This document shows, piece by piece, positions 34,753-43,313 of a stretch of 64,000 nt of DNA; position 1 is the first letter of the stretch, and each line of letters begins with the position of its first letter. This DNA comes from Streptomyces canus 299MFChir4.1 (lineage in GTDB: Bacteria > Actinomycetota > Actinomycetes > Streptomycetales > Streptomycetaceae): contig NZ_KB911586.1 of assembly GCF_000383615.1 (NCBI RefSeq), forward strand, positions 1 to 64,000, written 5' to 3'. The notes beneath the pieces are model-generated. The model ran no database searches. It saw nothing but the letters and a program-made list of their open reading frames with translations, and was not told where the DNA came from. Position numbers and translations under genes: made by a program.

Positions 34753-35523
34753 TCAGCCCTGGTACGGCGGTGCCGCGCCCCAGTTCCACTGCGGCACCGG
34801 CTGCTCCGCGGGCGGCTTGGCGTCCGGTCCCGAGAAGTGGACCGCGAGCCGGGTGCCCCACTCCACGTAGGCGAGGAACGCCGAACGGAACTCCGCGTCG
34901 GTGGGCAGCCCGGCCTCGTCGGCGGCGTCCTGGATGAGGTTCACCCAGCGGCGGCGCTGCTGCTCGGTGATGTCGCGGCCCAGGTGCTTGGCGACCATGT
35001 GGCCATGGCCGCCCTGGGTCTCCGAGTAGGCGGTCGGGCCGCCGAAGACCTCCGCGAGCCACAGAGCGACATGCTCGGCGTGCTCGGGGGCCAGGCCCGC
35101 GAAGACCGGGGCCAGGAGGTCGTCGGCCAGGACCTTCTCGTAGAACACCGTGGTCAGCCGGCCGAAGGCCTCCGCGCCGCCCGCCCACGCGAACAGGGTG
35201 GGCACGGCGGCGCCCCGGCCGCGGACCGTCGTCGGTTTGTAGTGGCGCATCTCCTCGATGTTCTCGATGTACGGCCGGATCTCGGCGAGGAAGTCCGGGA
35301 ACAGCTCGGACTCGCGGAAGCCCTCCAGATGGTCCTCGGTGGAGGTCCAGGTGATGCGCAGGACGAAGTGCTCGAAGTCCTCCTCGCACCGCGCCAGTTC
35401 GAAGTCGACGCACTGCGGGGCCGCCGCCAACTGGACCGAGGCGTGGGTGTAGGCGGACAGGAACTCCGCCGAGCGGTCTTCCGGGATGCGGTAGCGGATG
35501 TACTCGACGGTTTCTGTGGTCAT
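34753..35523 (-). CDS. Antibiotic-biosynthesis-monooxygenase / truncated haemoglobin fusion
   Basis: Predicted 256-residue fusion. Residues 1-100 form an ABM-type ferredoxin-like domain (YIRYRIPEDRSAEF; FELARCEEDFEHFVLRI). Residues 108-235 form a group II truncated haemoglobin, with a likely proximal histidine in HGHMVAKHLGRDI and the AFGRLTTVFYEKV helix. From memory, a chimera of this kind has been described in S. avermitilis. Haem-based oxygen or NO chemistry coupled to a quinone-like substrate is possible, but activity is unproven. ATG at 35523 gives a clean domain start. Confidence 0.88.
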   Translation of the reverse strand: MTTETVEYIRYRIPEDRSAEFLSAYTHASVQLAAAPQCVDFELARCEEDFEHFVLRITWTSTEDHLEGFRESELFPDFLAEIRPYIENIEEMRHYKPTTVRGRGAAVPTLFAWAGGAEAFGRLTTVFYEKVLADDLLAPVFAGLAPEHAEHVALWLAEVFGGPTAYSETQGGHGHMVAKHLGRDITEQQRRRWVNLIQDAADEAGLPTDAEFRSAFLAYVEWGTRLAVHFSGPDAKPPAEQPVPQWNWGAAPPYQG

Positions 35524-35628
35524 GCCCTCACACAAACACGGACCTCCGCCGGAAGCTCCCCCTCCACCCCGGAGTTCGCTGTCGGCTCAGTCGGAGGCTC
35601 TGACGAAGCCGAGCCGGGCGCGGGCGGG

Positions 35629-35769
35629 CGACCGGGGCTGGTGGTCCAGGTGGACGACACGGTCGAAGCGGTCCTCGCCCTCGAAATGGAGGACGACCGG
35701 GTCACCCGCATCCGGGCGGTACGCAATCCGGAGAACGCGGCCCTGGACGGCCGGCTGACGCAAACGAAA
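35629..35769 (+). pseudogene. Remnant of a SigJ-type sigma factor C-terminus
   Basis: A plus-strand frame reads GLVVQVDDTVEAVLAL, then EMEDDRVTRIRAVRNPEN, then AALDGRL. This matches the end of the SnoaL-like domain that closes SigJ-family ECF sigma factors (typically ending IYAVRNPEKLARL). The sigma domains, about 240 residues, are absent, and no start codon or upstream homology is visible, so only the tail survives. Identification is from the motif alone. Confidence 0.65.
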
Positions 35770-35772
35770 GGA

Positions 35773-35799
35773 CCGCCGGAAGCGGTGTGCTTCCGGCGG
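35773..35799 (-). terminator. Terminator of the subtilase gene
   Basis: Perfect 11-bp stem CCGCCGGAAGC / GCTTCCGGCGG with a 5-nt loop, starting 27 bp past the subtilase stop codon. On the minus strand the descending arm is followed by TCCTTTCG, a weak U-tract. Confidence 0.82.
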
Positions 35800-35825
35800 G
35801 CCCTGCGACTACCGCTTCCTACAGG

Positions 35826-38800
35826 TCACTTCCCGTAGTACGCGTTGTAGATCGAGATCGTCGACTTGTTGCCCTTCTTGTCGGCGATCTTGGCGTGGAA
35901 GGAGATGGCCTTCCCCTTCGCCGGGTTCTTCACGGTGATCTTGCCGCCCGAGACCGTGACCTTCTTCCAGGTCTGGCCGTAGTCGTACGACACGTACACC
36001 GCGAGGGACTTCAGGTTGGAGCCCTTCGCGGAGCCCTCGACGGTCAACGGGATCTTGACCGTCTTACCGGCCTCGACCCTGCTGTCCAGACCCGTGGCCG
36101 CGTTGAAGCGGACCATGGAGGCGGGCAGCTTGGTGAAGTCGGTCGTCTTCTTCGACGAGAACGTCCAGCTGGCGTCGATCCGGGTGGAGGCCGCCGCGAC
36201 CTTGACACTGCGCTTGACCGAGGTCGTCAGCTTGTAGTTGGCCTGGCCGGCCGGAACCTTGAAGGTCTTCTCGCCGAACAGCGGGTCGTCGTTCGAGCCG
36301 ACCTTGACGCCGTTCTTGTACAGCGTGGTGGTCACCGAGGTGAACGCCGAGGAACCGGCGTGGCCACTGCCGTCCGCGAACAGCGGGATGGAGCCGAGGA
36401 TCTCGTTGCCGTCGCGGTACAGACCGAAGTCGGCGTTGAGATGCGGGCCGAAGACCGCGGTGTTGAAGGTCTTCGCGTAGGACTTGCCGCCCTGGAAGGA
36501 CTGCGCGGCACCGAGCGTGTAGTACGCGTCGGCGATCGGGAAGCCGTCGGGGTCGACACCGCCGTCCTGCTCGAAGTCCATGCCCCACTTGACGCCGCTG
36601 GTGGTGGACAGGTGCAGGGTGCGCGTGCCCGGCAGGGTCTGCGGGATCGCCGTCGAGGAGCCGGAGAAGGAGCCGGGCAGCCAGCCCACGGCGTTGACGG
36701 AGCCCTTCTTGCCGCTGGCCGCGGCGCCCATGGCGACCTTGACCGTGGCCAGTTCGCTCGCCTTGTAGTGCTTGGTGTAACCGGTGGCGAACTGCTTGAC
36801 TTTGCTGCCGGCGACGGTGTCGTACTGCTCGGTGGTGCCCTTGCTCCAGTGGCCGTCGAACTGCTCGGTGAGCGAACCGTCCGTCACCTGCGGGCCGAAG
36901 TGCGCGGTACGGAAGCCCGCGTACGAGTCGAGGAACCAGCCGTAGCCGTAACCGCCGTCGGCCGTGTCGACCTGGAAGCCGGGCGCGGCGAACGTCGACT
37001 TGGCTGCCGCGTCCGGCACGGTGATGTCGACCGGCTTGGCCTTGCGCGCGTCCAGCGTGATCGTCGTGTTCTTCGTGACGTTCAGCTTCGGCTGGACCAT
37101 CCAGTCGGCGCCCTTGGTGGTGTCCTCCGGGTCCACGAAGTACGCGGAGTTGAGGATGTAACCGCCCTTGGGCACGCGGACGGTGACCGAGCCGTCCTCC
37201 TCGTACGGCGAGAACCACTTGCCGTTGGCGAGGCCGGAAATGCCGGACAGGTCGGTGCTGTAGGTCTTGGCCGGCTTGCCGTCACGGTCGAGGACGTTCA
37301 GCGTGACGTCGTACGACTCGACCTCCCGCTGCACCGCCGCCGCCGTGCGGACGGTCTGGCCGCCGCCCGTCGCCGTCACGTACGCGGAGTACGCGCCGTC
37401 GAGCGTGCCGCCCAGCTTGGTGTTGACGATGACGTCGACGGAGGCCTTGCCGCCCGCCGGGACCGTCACCGTGGTGGCGCCCAGCTTGAAGAAGCCGGCC
37501 GGAGCGGCCTGCCCCTTCGGGTTGGTGGCCGTCGACGACAGCTTCAGCGTGACGTCCTTCGTACCGAGGTTGCGGTACGTCACCTGCTTGGTGACCGGCT
37601 TGTCGTCGGTGTGCGGCCACAGCTGCGTGCCGAAGCTCACCGACACCGGGTCGGCGATCACGGACTGCGTGATGGCCTTGTCGACCTGGATACGGCCCGA
37701 ACCCTGCTGGAACGGCGTGTACTTGCCGCCCTTGGCGGAGCCCGTGAGGGCGCCCTTCAGCTCGGCGTAGCCCCAGTCCGGGTGCTCCTGCTTGAGGATC
37801 GCCGCCGCGCCCGCGACATGCGGGGTCGCCATCGACGTACCGGAGATGGTCAGGTAGCCGGCGGGCTTCTCGCCGACCTCCTTGTCGATGAGGCTGCCGG
37901 GAGCGGCCGCCGCGGTGATGTCCACACCCGGCGCGGTCACGTCGGGCTTGATCTGCCCGTCGAGGCCGGGGCCGGTGCTGGAGAAGGAGGCCAGCTTGTC
38001 CTTGTCGTCGACCGCGCCGACGGTCAGGGCGGAGGCGGCGCTGCCGGGGGAGCCGATGGTCTGCTCGCCGAAGCCGCCCTCGTTGCCTGCGGCGATGGCG
38101 AACAGGATGCCCTTGGTCTCCGAGAGCTTGTTGACCTCGGCTTCCAGCGGGTCGATCTCCGGGGTGTCGCCGCCGCCCAGGCTCAGGTTGACGACGTTGG
38201 CACCCTGCTCGGCGGCCCACTCCATGCCGGCCAGGATCTGCGAGTCGTCGCCGTAGCCGTCGTCGCTGAGCACCTTGCCGTTGAGCAGCTTGGCGCCGGG
38301 GGCCACGCCCTTGTACTTGCCGCCGGACTTCGCGCCGGTACCGGCCGCGATGGAGGCGACGTGGGTGCCGTGGCCGAACTTGTCGGTCGCGTCGGCGGAG
38401 GTGGAGAAGTTCTTCGCCGCGATCACCTGGTCCTTGAGGTCCGGGTGGGTCGCGTCGATACCGGTGTCAAGAACGGCGATCTTGACGCCCTTGCCGTCGT
38501 AGCCCTTGGCCCAGGCGGTCGGCGCGCCGATCTGCGGCACGGACTTGTCGAGGCTGGCCTTGCGGACGCCGTCGAGCCAGACGTGCGCGATGCCGGAGGC
38601 GGTCTTGTCGCCGTTGGTGACCGCGTCCCACAACTCGGGCGCGTCCTCCTTCGGCGTCTGCACCGCGTCGGCGTTCAAGGAGGACAGGGAGTGGCGGAGC
38701 GTGCCCGCGTCCCGGACGTCGTCCTTGGCCGCGCTCGCCGCGCCCTTGTAGCCGACGATCACCTTCAGTCCCTTGCTCTGGGACTTGCGGGTGGCGGCCT

Positions 38801-39158
38801 TGTTGAGCTCGGTGACGTCGAACAGCCGCTGGTCGAGCTTGCCGCTCGACACCAGGCGGACGACGTCGGACGGCAGCACATAGGTGTGGCCGTCGGCCTT
38901 GCGGAGCTGCACCGGTATGTGCTCTCGGCCCTTCGCGGGCTCCAGGCCGACAACGCGGCCCTTGGCGTCCACGACGACGCGGTCACCGGTGATCAGAGTG
39001 ATGCGGTGCTTGGGCGTGAGCTGTGCCTTGTTCGACTGCGAGACACTCGCGGTCTGCTGCGCATCCGCCGACGCCGGGCTGGTCATGCCCGCCGCGAGCG
39101 CTACCGCGGCCGCCGTGGCGATCGTGGCCGCGCATGCCTTTTTCACTTGTCTGCGCAA
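35826..39158 (-). CDS. Large secreted S8-family subtilisin-like protease
   Basis: Predicted 1110-residue exported serine protease. The TTG at 39158 (after AAGGGGGAAAC) precedes a signal peptide with a twin-basic n-region (KKACAATIATAAAVALAAG). A propeptide covers roughly 35-210. The catalytic triad is Asp231 (VLDTGID), His263 (FGHGTHVAS) and Ser442 (SGTSMATPHVAG), with oxyanion Asn359 (AAGN). A long C-terminal region of about 600 residues contains beta-sandwich-like segments and no membrane anchor or sortase motif. An alternative GTG start lies 4 codons later. Its own terminator follows. It probably degrades extracellular protein. Confidence 0.93.
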   Translation of the reverse strand: MRRQVKKACAATIATAAAVALAAGMTSPASADAQQTASVSQSNKAQLTPKHRITLITGDRVVVDAKGRVVGLEPAKGREHIPVQLRKADGHTYVLPSDVVRLVSSGKLDQRLFDVTELNKAATRKSQSKGLKVIVGYKGAASAAKDDVRDAGTLRHSLSSLNADAVQTPKEDAPELWDAVTNGDKTASGIAHVWLDGVRKASLDKSVPQIGAPTAWAKGYDGKGVKIAVLDTGIDATHPDLKDQVIAAKNFSTSADATDKFGHGTHVASIAAGTGAKSGGKYKGVAPGAKLLNGKVLSDDGYGDDSQILAGMEWAAEQGANVVNLSLGGGDTPEIDPLEAEVNKLSETKGILFAIAAGNEGGFGEQTIGSPGSAASALTVGAVDDKDKLASFSSTGPGLDGQIKPDVTAPGVDITAAAAPGSLIDKEVGEKPAGYLTISGTSMATPHVAGAAAILKQEHPDWGYAELKGALTGSAKGGKYTPFQQGSGRIQVDKAITQSVIADPVSVSFGTQLWPHTDDKPVTKQVTYRNLGTKDVTLKLSSTATNPKGQAAPAGFFKLGATTVTVPAGGKASVDVIVNTKLGGTLDGAYSAYVTATGGGQTVRTAAAVQREVESYDVTLNVLDRDGKPAKTYSTDLSGISGLANGKWFSPYEEDGSVTVRVPKGGYILNSAYFVDPEDTTKGADWMVQPKLNVTKNTTITLDARKAKPVDITVPDAAAKSTFAAPGFQVDTADGGYGYGWFLDSYAGFRTAHFGPQVTDGSLTEQFDGHWSKGTTEQYDTVAGSKVKQFATGYTKHYKASELATVKVAMGAAASGKKGSVNAVGWLPGSFSGSSTAIPQTLPGTRTLHLSTTSGVKWGMDFEQDGGVDPDGFPIADAYYTLGAAQSFQGGKSYAKTFNTAVFGPHLNADFGLYRDGNEILGSIPLFADGSGHAGSSAFTSVTTTLYKNGVKVGSNDDPLFGEKTFKVPAGQANYKLTTSVKRSVKVAAASTRIDASWTFSSKKTTDFTKLPASMVRFNAATGLDSRVEAGKTVKIPLTVEGSAKGSNLKSLAVYVSYDYGQTWKKVTVSGGKITVKNPAKGKAISFHAKIADKKGNKSTISIYNAYYGK

Positions 39159-39356
39159 GTTTCCCCCTTGCAGAAGGACCAGGTGAATTCCCCGTTCACC
39201 CGGGCGGGGGGACAGTCGCACGCGTATACGTGCGCCCCCCGGCTCTCGCAGTATGCCGAGGGGTGATCACGACCTCAATAGACAGCTCCCCCACAGCAAT
39301 GTCTGTTACAAGACTGCGGGATTCAGGGGGAGTTGCGGCTGCTCGCATTCACTCGT

Positions 39357-40040
39357 TCAGGAGGCGGCGTTCTCCTTCACCGTGATCCTGCCCTTGCGGA
39401 TCGTGGCGAGGCGGGGGGCCTTCTTCGCGATCGCGGAGTCGTGGGTGACCATGATGAAGGTCAACCCCAGCTCCTTCCACATGCGTTCGAGTACGTCCAT
39501 GATCTCGTCGCGCATCGACTCGTCGAGGTTGCCGGTGGGTTCGTCGGCGAGGAGCACCTTCGGCTCCTTGACGAGGGCCCGGGCGATGGCGACGCGCTGC
39601 TGCTGCCCGCCGGACAACTCGGAGGGCAGATGCCTCAACCGCTCCCCGAGCCCGACGGAGGTGAGGGCCTCGGCCGCCCGCTCCCGCCGCTCCTTCGCCT
39701 TCACGCCGAGAGGTACGAGGGCGGTCTCGACGTTCTCCTGGGCGGTGAGGGTGGGGATGAGGTTGAAGGACTGGAAGACGAAGCCGATGTTCTCACTGCG
39801 GACCCTGGTCAGCCTGGCCTCCGACAGCTTGGCCAAGTCGGTGCCGTCCAGGACGACTTCGCCCTCCGTGGGCTTGTCCAGTGCGCCGAGCATCTGGAGG
39901 AGGGTGGACTTGCCGCCGCCGGTGGGGCCCTGGATGACGAGACGGTCCCCGTCGGCGATGGTGAGGTCCACACCGGCGAGCGCGTCGACGGTGTCCTTGC
40001 CTCGGGAGTAGCGCTTGGTGACGCTTCTGAGTTCGTACAT
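39357..40040 (-). CDS. MacB/LolD-type ABC ATP-binding protein
   Basis: Predicted 227-residue ATPase. Walker A is GPTGGGKSTLLQM, the signature LSGGQQQRVAIARAL, Walker B VLLADEPTGNLD and the His-loop MVTHD. The architecture is that of MacB/FtsE/LolD ATPases, which power mechanotransmission rather than classical transport. ATG at 40040 has GGAG upstream. Its permease lies 524 bp upstream on the same strand (40564-42024), separated by repeat-rich noncoding DNA, where most such pairs are almost adjacent. Confidence 0.92.
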   Translation of the reverse strand: MYELRSVTKRYSRGKDTVDALAGVDLTIADGDRLVIQGPTGGGKSTLLQMLGALDKPTEGEVVLDGTDLAKLSEARLTRVRSENIGFVFQSFNLIPTLTAQENVETALVPLGVKAKERRERAAEALTSVGLGERLRHLPSELSGGQQQRVAIARALVKEPKVLLADEPTGNLDESMRDEIMDVLERMWKELGLTFIMVTHDSAIAKKAPRLATIRKGRITVKENAAS

Positions 40041-40060
40041 GGTGAGCTCCTGGGGTGGTG

Positions 40061-40112
40061 GGGTTCGGGGTGGTGGGTGCGGGTTCGGGGTGGTGCGGGT
40101 TCGGGGTGGTGC
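40061..40112. repeat. Three tandem 16-20-bp repeats
   Basis: GGGTTCGGGGTGGTGGGTGC (40061-40080), then two exact copies of GGGTTCGGGGTGGTGC (40081-40096 and 40097-40112), in the spacer between the ABC permease and ATPase genes. Confidence 0.85.
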
Positions 40113-40148
40113 GGGTCGTTGTCGACCGCGGGTCGGTGGGGGCTGGTC

Positions 40149-40168
40149 GCGCAGTTCCCCGCGCCCCT
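40149..40168 (+). repeat. Dispersed 20-nt element, copy 1
   Basis: GCGCAGTTCCCCGCGCCCCT. Exact copies occur at 49288-49307 (same orientation) and 49525-49544 (inverted). A 15-nt part lies at 81-95 and a 12-nt part at 52507-52518. I recall closely related sequences as very common between genes in Streptomyces genomes. Confidence 0.8.
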
Positions 40169-40220
40169 GGGTGGGTGCGGTCACGTCGCTCGTACGCGGG
40201 ACCGGCGGCGTGGGGCTGTG

Positions 40221-40402
40221 GTGCGGTAGAACCCGCGTGGCAGCGAACAGCCGTCCCGCCGCAGCAGGCGTTCCACCCGCCACGCGCCACCACGAACAGT
40301 CCGCGACCCCGGTACGGCAGAACCCGCGTAACCGCAGGCAGCCGTCCCGCCACAACAGGCCTTCCACCCGCCACGCGCCACCACGAACAGTCCGCGGCCT
40401 CG
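40221..40402. repeat. Two tandem 91-bp repeats in an ABC operon spacer
   Basis: Copy 1 at 40221-40311 and copy 2 at 40312-40402. Shared blocks include CGGTAGAACCCGCGT / CGGCAGAACCCGCGT, CAGCCGTCCCGCC and a long conserved stretch TTCCACCCGCCACGCGCCAC continuing CACGAACAGTCCGCG. With the elements at 40061 and 40149, the whole 40041-40563 interval is gene-free, repetitive DNA. Confidence 0.88.
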
Positions 40403-40563
40403 CCGGGACAGCGCCCACCCGGCGGCAGGGGCAGGCAGGCATCCCCCGCCCGTAGCTGTGGGAAGCCGCGCGCTCGGGACGGCTCGGGTGGGCGCGGCGA
40501 CCCCGCCCGGCGGCGGCGTGCGGCACCCTCCCCCGGCCGGCCGGAGGCCACAGCCGACGCCCG

Positions 40564-42024
40564 CTACTCGACTCGGCGCAACGCGTCCGCCGGTCGCAGT
40601 CGCGACGCGCGCCAGCCGCCGAACGCTCCCGCGATGAGCCCGCCCGCGACCGCCAGACCCACCGCGATCGAGACCGTCGTCAGACTCACCGGGGCCGTCA
40701 GGGCCACGTCCAGGGTCTTGGCGGCCACCTGCCGGCCGGGGCCCCCGAAGCCCCCACCGCCGGGACCGCCCGCACCACCACCGCCGCCGCCCAACTGCGC
40801 CTGCAGGGTGGGGCTGATGGCCGTCACGACGTACGCCCCCGCGAGACCGAGCGCGATTCCCAGCGCCCCGCCGAGCAGCCCGTTGACCATCGCCTCGCCG
40901 ACGACCTGCCGGGTCACCCGCCCCGACTTCCAGCCCAGCGCCTTGAGCGTGCCGAACTCCCGTACCCGGCGCGAGACAGCGGAAGAAGTCAGCAGTCCGG
41001 CCACCAGGAACGCGGCCACCAGCACCGCGATCGACAGCCACTTGCCGACATTCGTCGCGAGGGACGAGGCCGTCGACAGCGACCCCGACACCGTGTCCGC
41101 GAGATCCGCCGAGGTCGTCACCGTCGTACCCGAGATGTTCTTCTGGATCGCCGACTTGACGGAGTCGATCTTCTGGGAGTCGGTCGCCTTGACGTAGATC
41201 GTGGTGACCTTGTTCTTCGAGTCGCTGAGGGTCTGCGCCTGGGTGAGCGGGACGTAGATGTTGGCGGCCGCGTCCCCGCTGTCCGCGGTGGCGACGCCGA
41301 TCACCTTGAACTTGACGCTCTTGATGGTGACGGTGGAACCGACCTTGAGCTTCTTCTCCTTGGCGTACGCGGAGTCGACGACGGCGACCTTGGCGTCCGT
41401 CTCGGTCGACGTGAACGTACGGCCGCTGGTGATCTTGGAGGAGGTCAGCGGTCCGAGGGCCGCCTTGGTGACGTCGGTGCCGAAGACGGAGTAGTTGTTG
41501 ACGTCGAAGTTGGCGCCGCCACCCCGCACTTCACCCTGGGGCTGGCCGGTACCGCCGCCGTTCCCGCCGAAGCCGCCTTCACCGCCCCCGTTGCCGTTCT
41601 GCTGGAACTGGCCGCGCGTGAACTGGCCGTTGATCTTGATGACCTGGAGGCTCAGCCCGCCGACCGCGTCCGAGACGCCGGTCTGCCGGCCGACCTTGGT
41701 GACCGTGGCGGCGGACAGGGTCTGGAACCCCTGCACCAGCACGCGGTCGCTGCTCTGCTCCGCGTCGGACCCGTTGTCCTGCGCGTCGAACCGGAAGCGC
41801 GGCCGGTCCGAGGAACTGGCCTGCGGCTGGGCGGCCTTGGTGACCGTCATGTCGGTGCCCAGTCCGTAGAGCGACTGGAGGACCTTGTCCTGGGCCTTTC
41901 CCATGCCGGACGACACGGAACTGACCACGATGACCAGCGCGATCCCCAGCGCGAGCCCGGAGGCGACGACGAGGGCCGCCTTTCTGCGGCGGCGCAGTTC
42001 GCGCCTCAGGTAGGTGAAGAACAT
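40564..42024 (-). CDS. MacB/FtsX-type ABC permease
   Basis: Predicted 486-residue membrane protein. A first helix (KAALVVASGLALGIALVIVVSS) is followed by a large extracytoplasmic domain of about 300 residues. Three C-terminal helices then form the FtsX core (WLSIAVLVAAFLVAGLLTSS; the conserved VREFGTLKALGWK). A Gly-rich loop lies between the last two helices (about residues 400-430) and another in the outer domain. It pairs with the ATPase downstream and is probably a mechanotransmission exporter, for example for peptides or antibiotics. The ATG at 42024 has no obvious ribosome binding site. Confidence 0.9.
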   Translation of the reverse strand: MFFTYLRRELRRRRKAALVVASGLALGIALVIVVSSVSSGMGKAQDKVLQSLYGLGTDMTVTKAAQPQASSSDRPRFRFDAQDNGSDAEQSSDRVLVQGFQTLSAATVTKVGRQTGVSDAVGGLSLQVIKINGQFTRGQFQQNGNGGGEGGFGGNGGGTGQPQGEVRGGGANFDVNNYSVFGTDVTKAALGPLTSSKITSGRTFTSTETDAKVAVVDSAYAKEKKLKVGSTVTIKSVKFKVIGVATADSGDAAANIYVPLTQAQTLSDSKNKVTTIYVKATDSQKIDSVKSAIQKNISGTTVTTSADLADTVSGSLSTASSLATNVGKWLSIAVLVAAFLVAGLLTSSAVSRRVREFGTLKALGWKSGRVTRQVVGEAMVNGLLGGALGIALGLAGAYVVTAISPTLQAQLGGGGGGAGGPGGGGFGGPGRQVAAKTLDVALTAPVSLTTVSIAVGLAVAGGLIAGAFGGWRASRLRPADALRRVE

Positions 42025-42057
42025 GGCCGCAAGCTAGGTACGGCGCGTGATGACTCC

Positions 42058-42073
42058 ATAAGCCCCGAATAAG
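42058..42073 (-). promoter_or_regulatory. Direct repeat upstream of the ABC permease
   Basis: On the minus strand CTTAT-N6-CTTAT (plus-strand ATAAG at 42058-42062 and 42069-42073): an 11-bp-period direct repeat, as bound by OmpR/PhoB-type response regulators. It lies 34 nt before the permease start codon. No two-component gene is in the window. Confidence 0.35.
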
Positions 42074-42190
42074 AGCTGCATGAGAAGGCTGTCCGGGAGC
42101 CAGGGGCGAGCCCTCACACACCTGTCAAGGTGTCACGCGGGCCCGGCTCCGACGAGCGAGAACGCCGGGCGGAGCTTCAATGAGGGAGAG

Positions 42191-43249
42191 GTGATCCATC
42201 ACCGCTCTCCAAACGACTGTCCGCCCACGTGGCGACCTGCAAGGGCAGATCACCGAGCTGAAGTATGAGGTCGCCGACCGGACTCCCGGCGATCTCTTAC
42301 TCGCCGAAAACGCGGAGAGGCACCTGCAAGCGGCGAGGGCAGCGCTGCGAGGGAAGGAGCGGTGGCCGGCTCGGCCCTTCCGGCGCTTCGCGGGCGGGAA
42401 CGCCGACGGCGCGCTGGCGAACACGCACGAGGCCGAGGTGGCGATCCTGCGCATCGTTCCGCAGGCCGATCTGCGCTGGAGAGGGCTCACCGTGCTCGTG
42501 CAGGCACGTCTGCACCTCGATCCGCAGGACCTGCGACTTCGGCAGTTGGAGACGGTGTTCGCTTACCAGGACGCGCGGATCGGAGCACCCGACCGTCAGT
42601 TGCTCGTCAGCACCCTGCACGCGGCCTAGCAGGCCGAAGAGGCGGAGCGGGCCAAGGTGCGGAGCTTCATGCACATCGTCTGCGCGGCGACCGTCATGAT
42701 GGCCCTGATCGCCATCGGGACCAACTTCTGCTTCCCCGAGAATCCTGACGTCCTCAGCAAGGAACCGACCATCTGCCCGTTCGGCAAGAACAAGGCGAAC
42801 CGGGAAGGTGTATGGCTTATCGAGTTCATGGGAATGCTCGGCGCCGCCCTCGCCGGAGCGGTCGCGCTGCGCAAGGTACGGGGCACCGCCGGCCCCCACT
42901 CGTGGCCACGAGCCTGCTGCTCCTGCGACTGCCCGTGGGCGCGTTGACCGCTGTCGTCGGCATCATGTTCCTCAGCGGCCGTTTCTTCCCCGGGCTCACC
43001 GCACTCGACACGTTCACCCAGATACTCATGTGGGCCGCGGCCTTCGGCGTGCTCCAGGAGACCGTGATGCAGGCCGTCGACCGGCGCGGACGGGCCCTTC
43101 TGGACAACGTCAGGTCACCTGGTCGCGTGCCGGACGAGGACGCCGGCCGGCCCCCACGCAGGCCTCCGCCCCCGCCCCCGCCCCCGGGCGCCGCGCCCGT
43201 GAAGAGCCGGGTGGCGCGTGTGGCGGCCCGGGTGAAACGGAAGTCCTGA
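42191..43249 (+). pseudogene. Membrane protein gene broken by several lesions
   Basis: GTG at 42191 with GGGAGAG upstream would start the gene, but one extra base shifts the frame at once. The main frame then reads DLQGQITELKYEVADR and on through RLHLDPQDLRLRQLETVF to an in-frame TAG at 42627-42629. It continues past the stop (VRSFMHIVCAATVMMALIAI; MGMLGAALAGAVALRK) and shifts by one base near 42890 into LLLLRLPVGALTAVVGIMF and MWAAAFGVLQETVMQAVDRR, ending at 43249. The joined product would be about 350 residues with a coiled/helical N-terminus and about four transmembrane helices. It also has a TTA codon (42297-42299). Family not recognised. Confidence 0.75.
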
Positions 43250-43256
43250 ACAAGCC

Positions 43257-43274
43257 GAGGGGCGGCCGCCCCTC
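43257..43274. terminator. Perfect palindrome after broken membrane gene
   Basis: GAGGGGCGGCCGCCCCTC is an 18-bp perfect palindrome between convergent genes (ends at 43249 and 43314). It has no natural loop or U-tract, so function as a terminator is only likely. Confidence 0.55.
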
Positions 43275-43313
43275 AGGGCGACCGCCTCTCCTGTGCTCAG
43301 GTCGAAGTGGCCG

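Noticed and set aside
35787..39266. Long open frame antisense to the subtilase gene
   Set aside because: The minus-strand frame has a signal peptide, catalytic triad and normal composition; the antisense reading is Arg/Val/Gly-rich with no motifs, a usual by-product of high G/C third positions.
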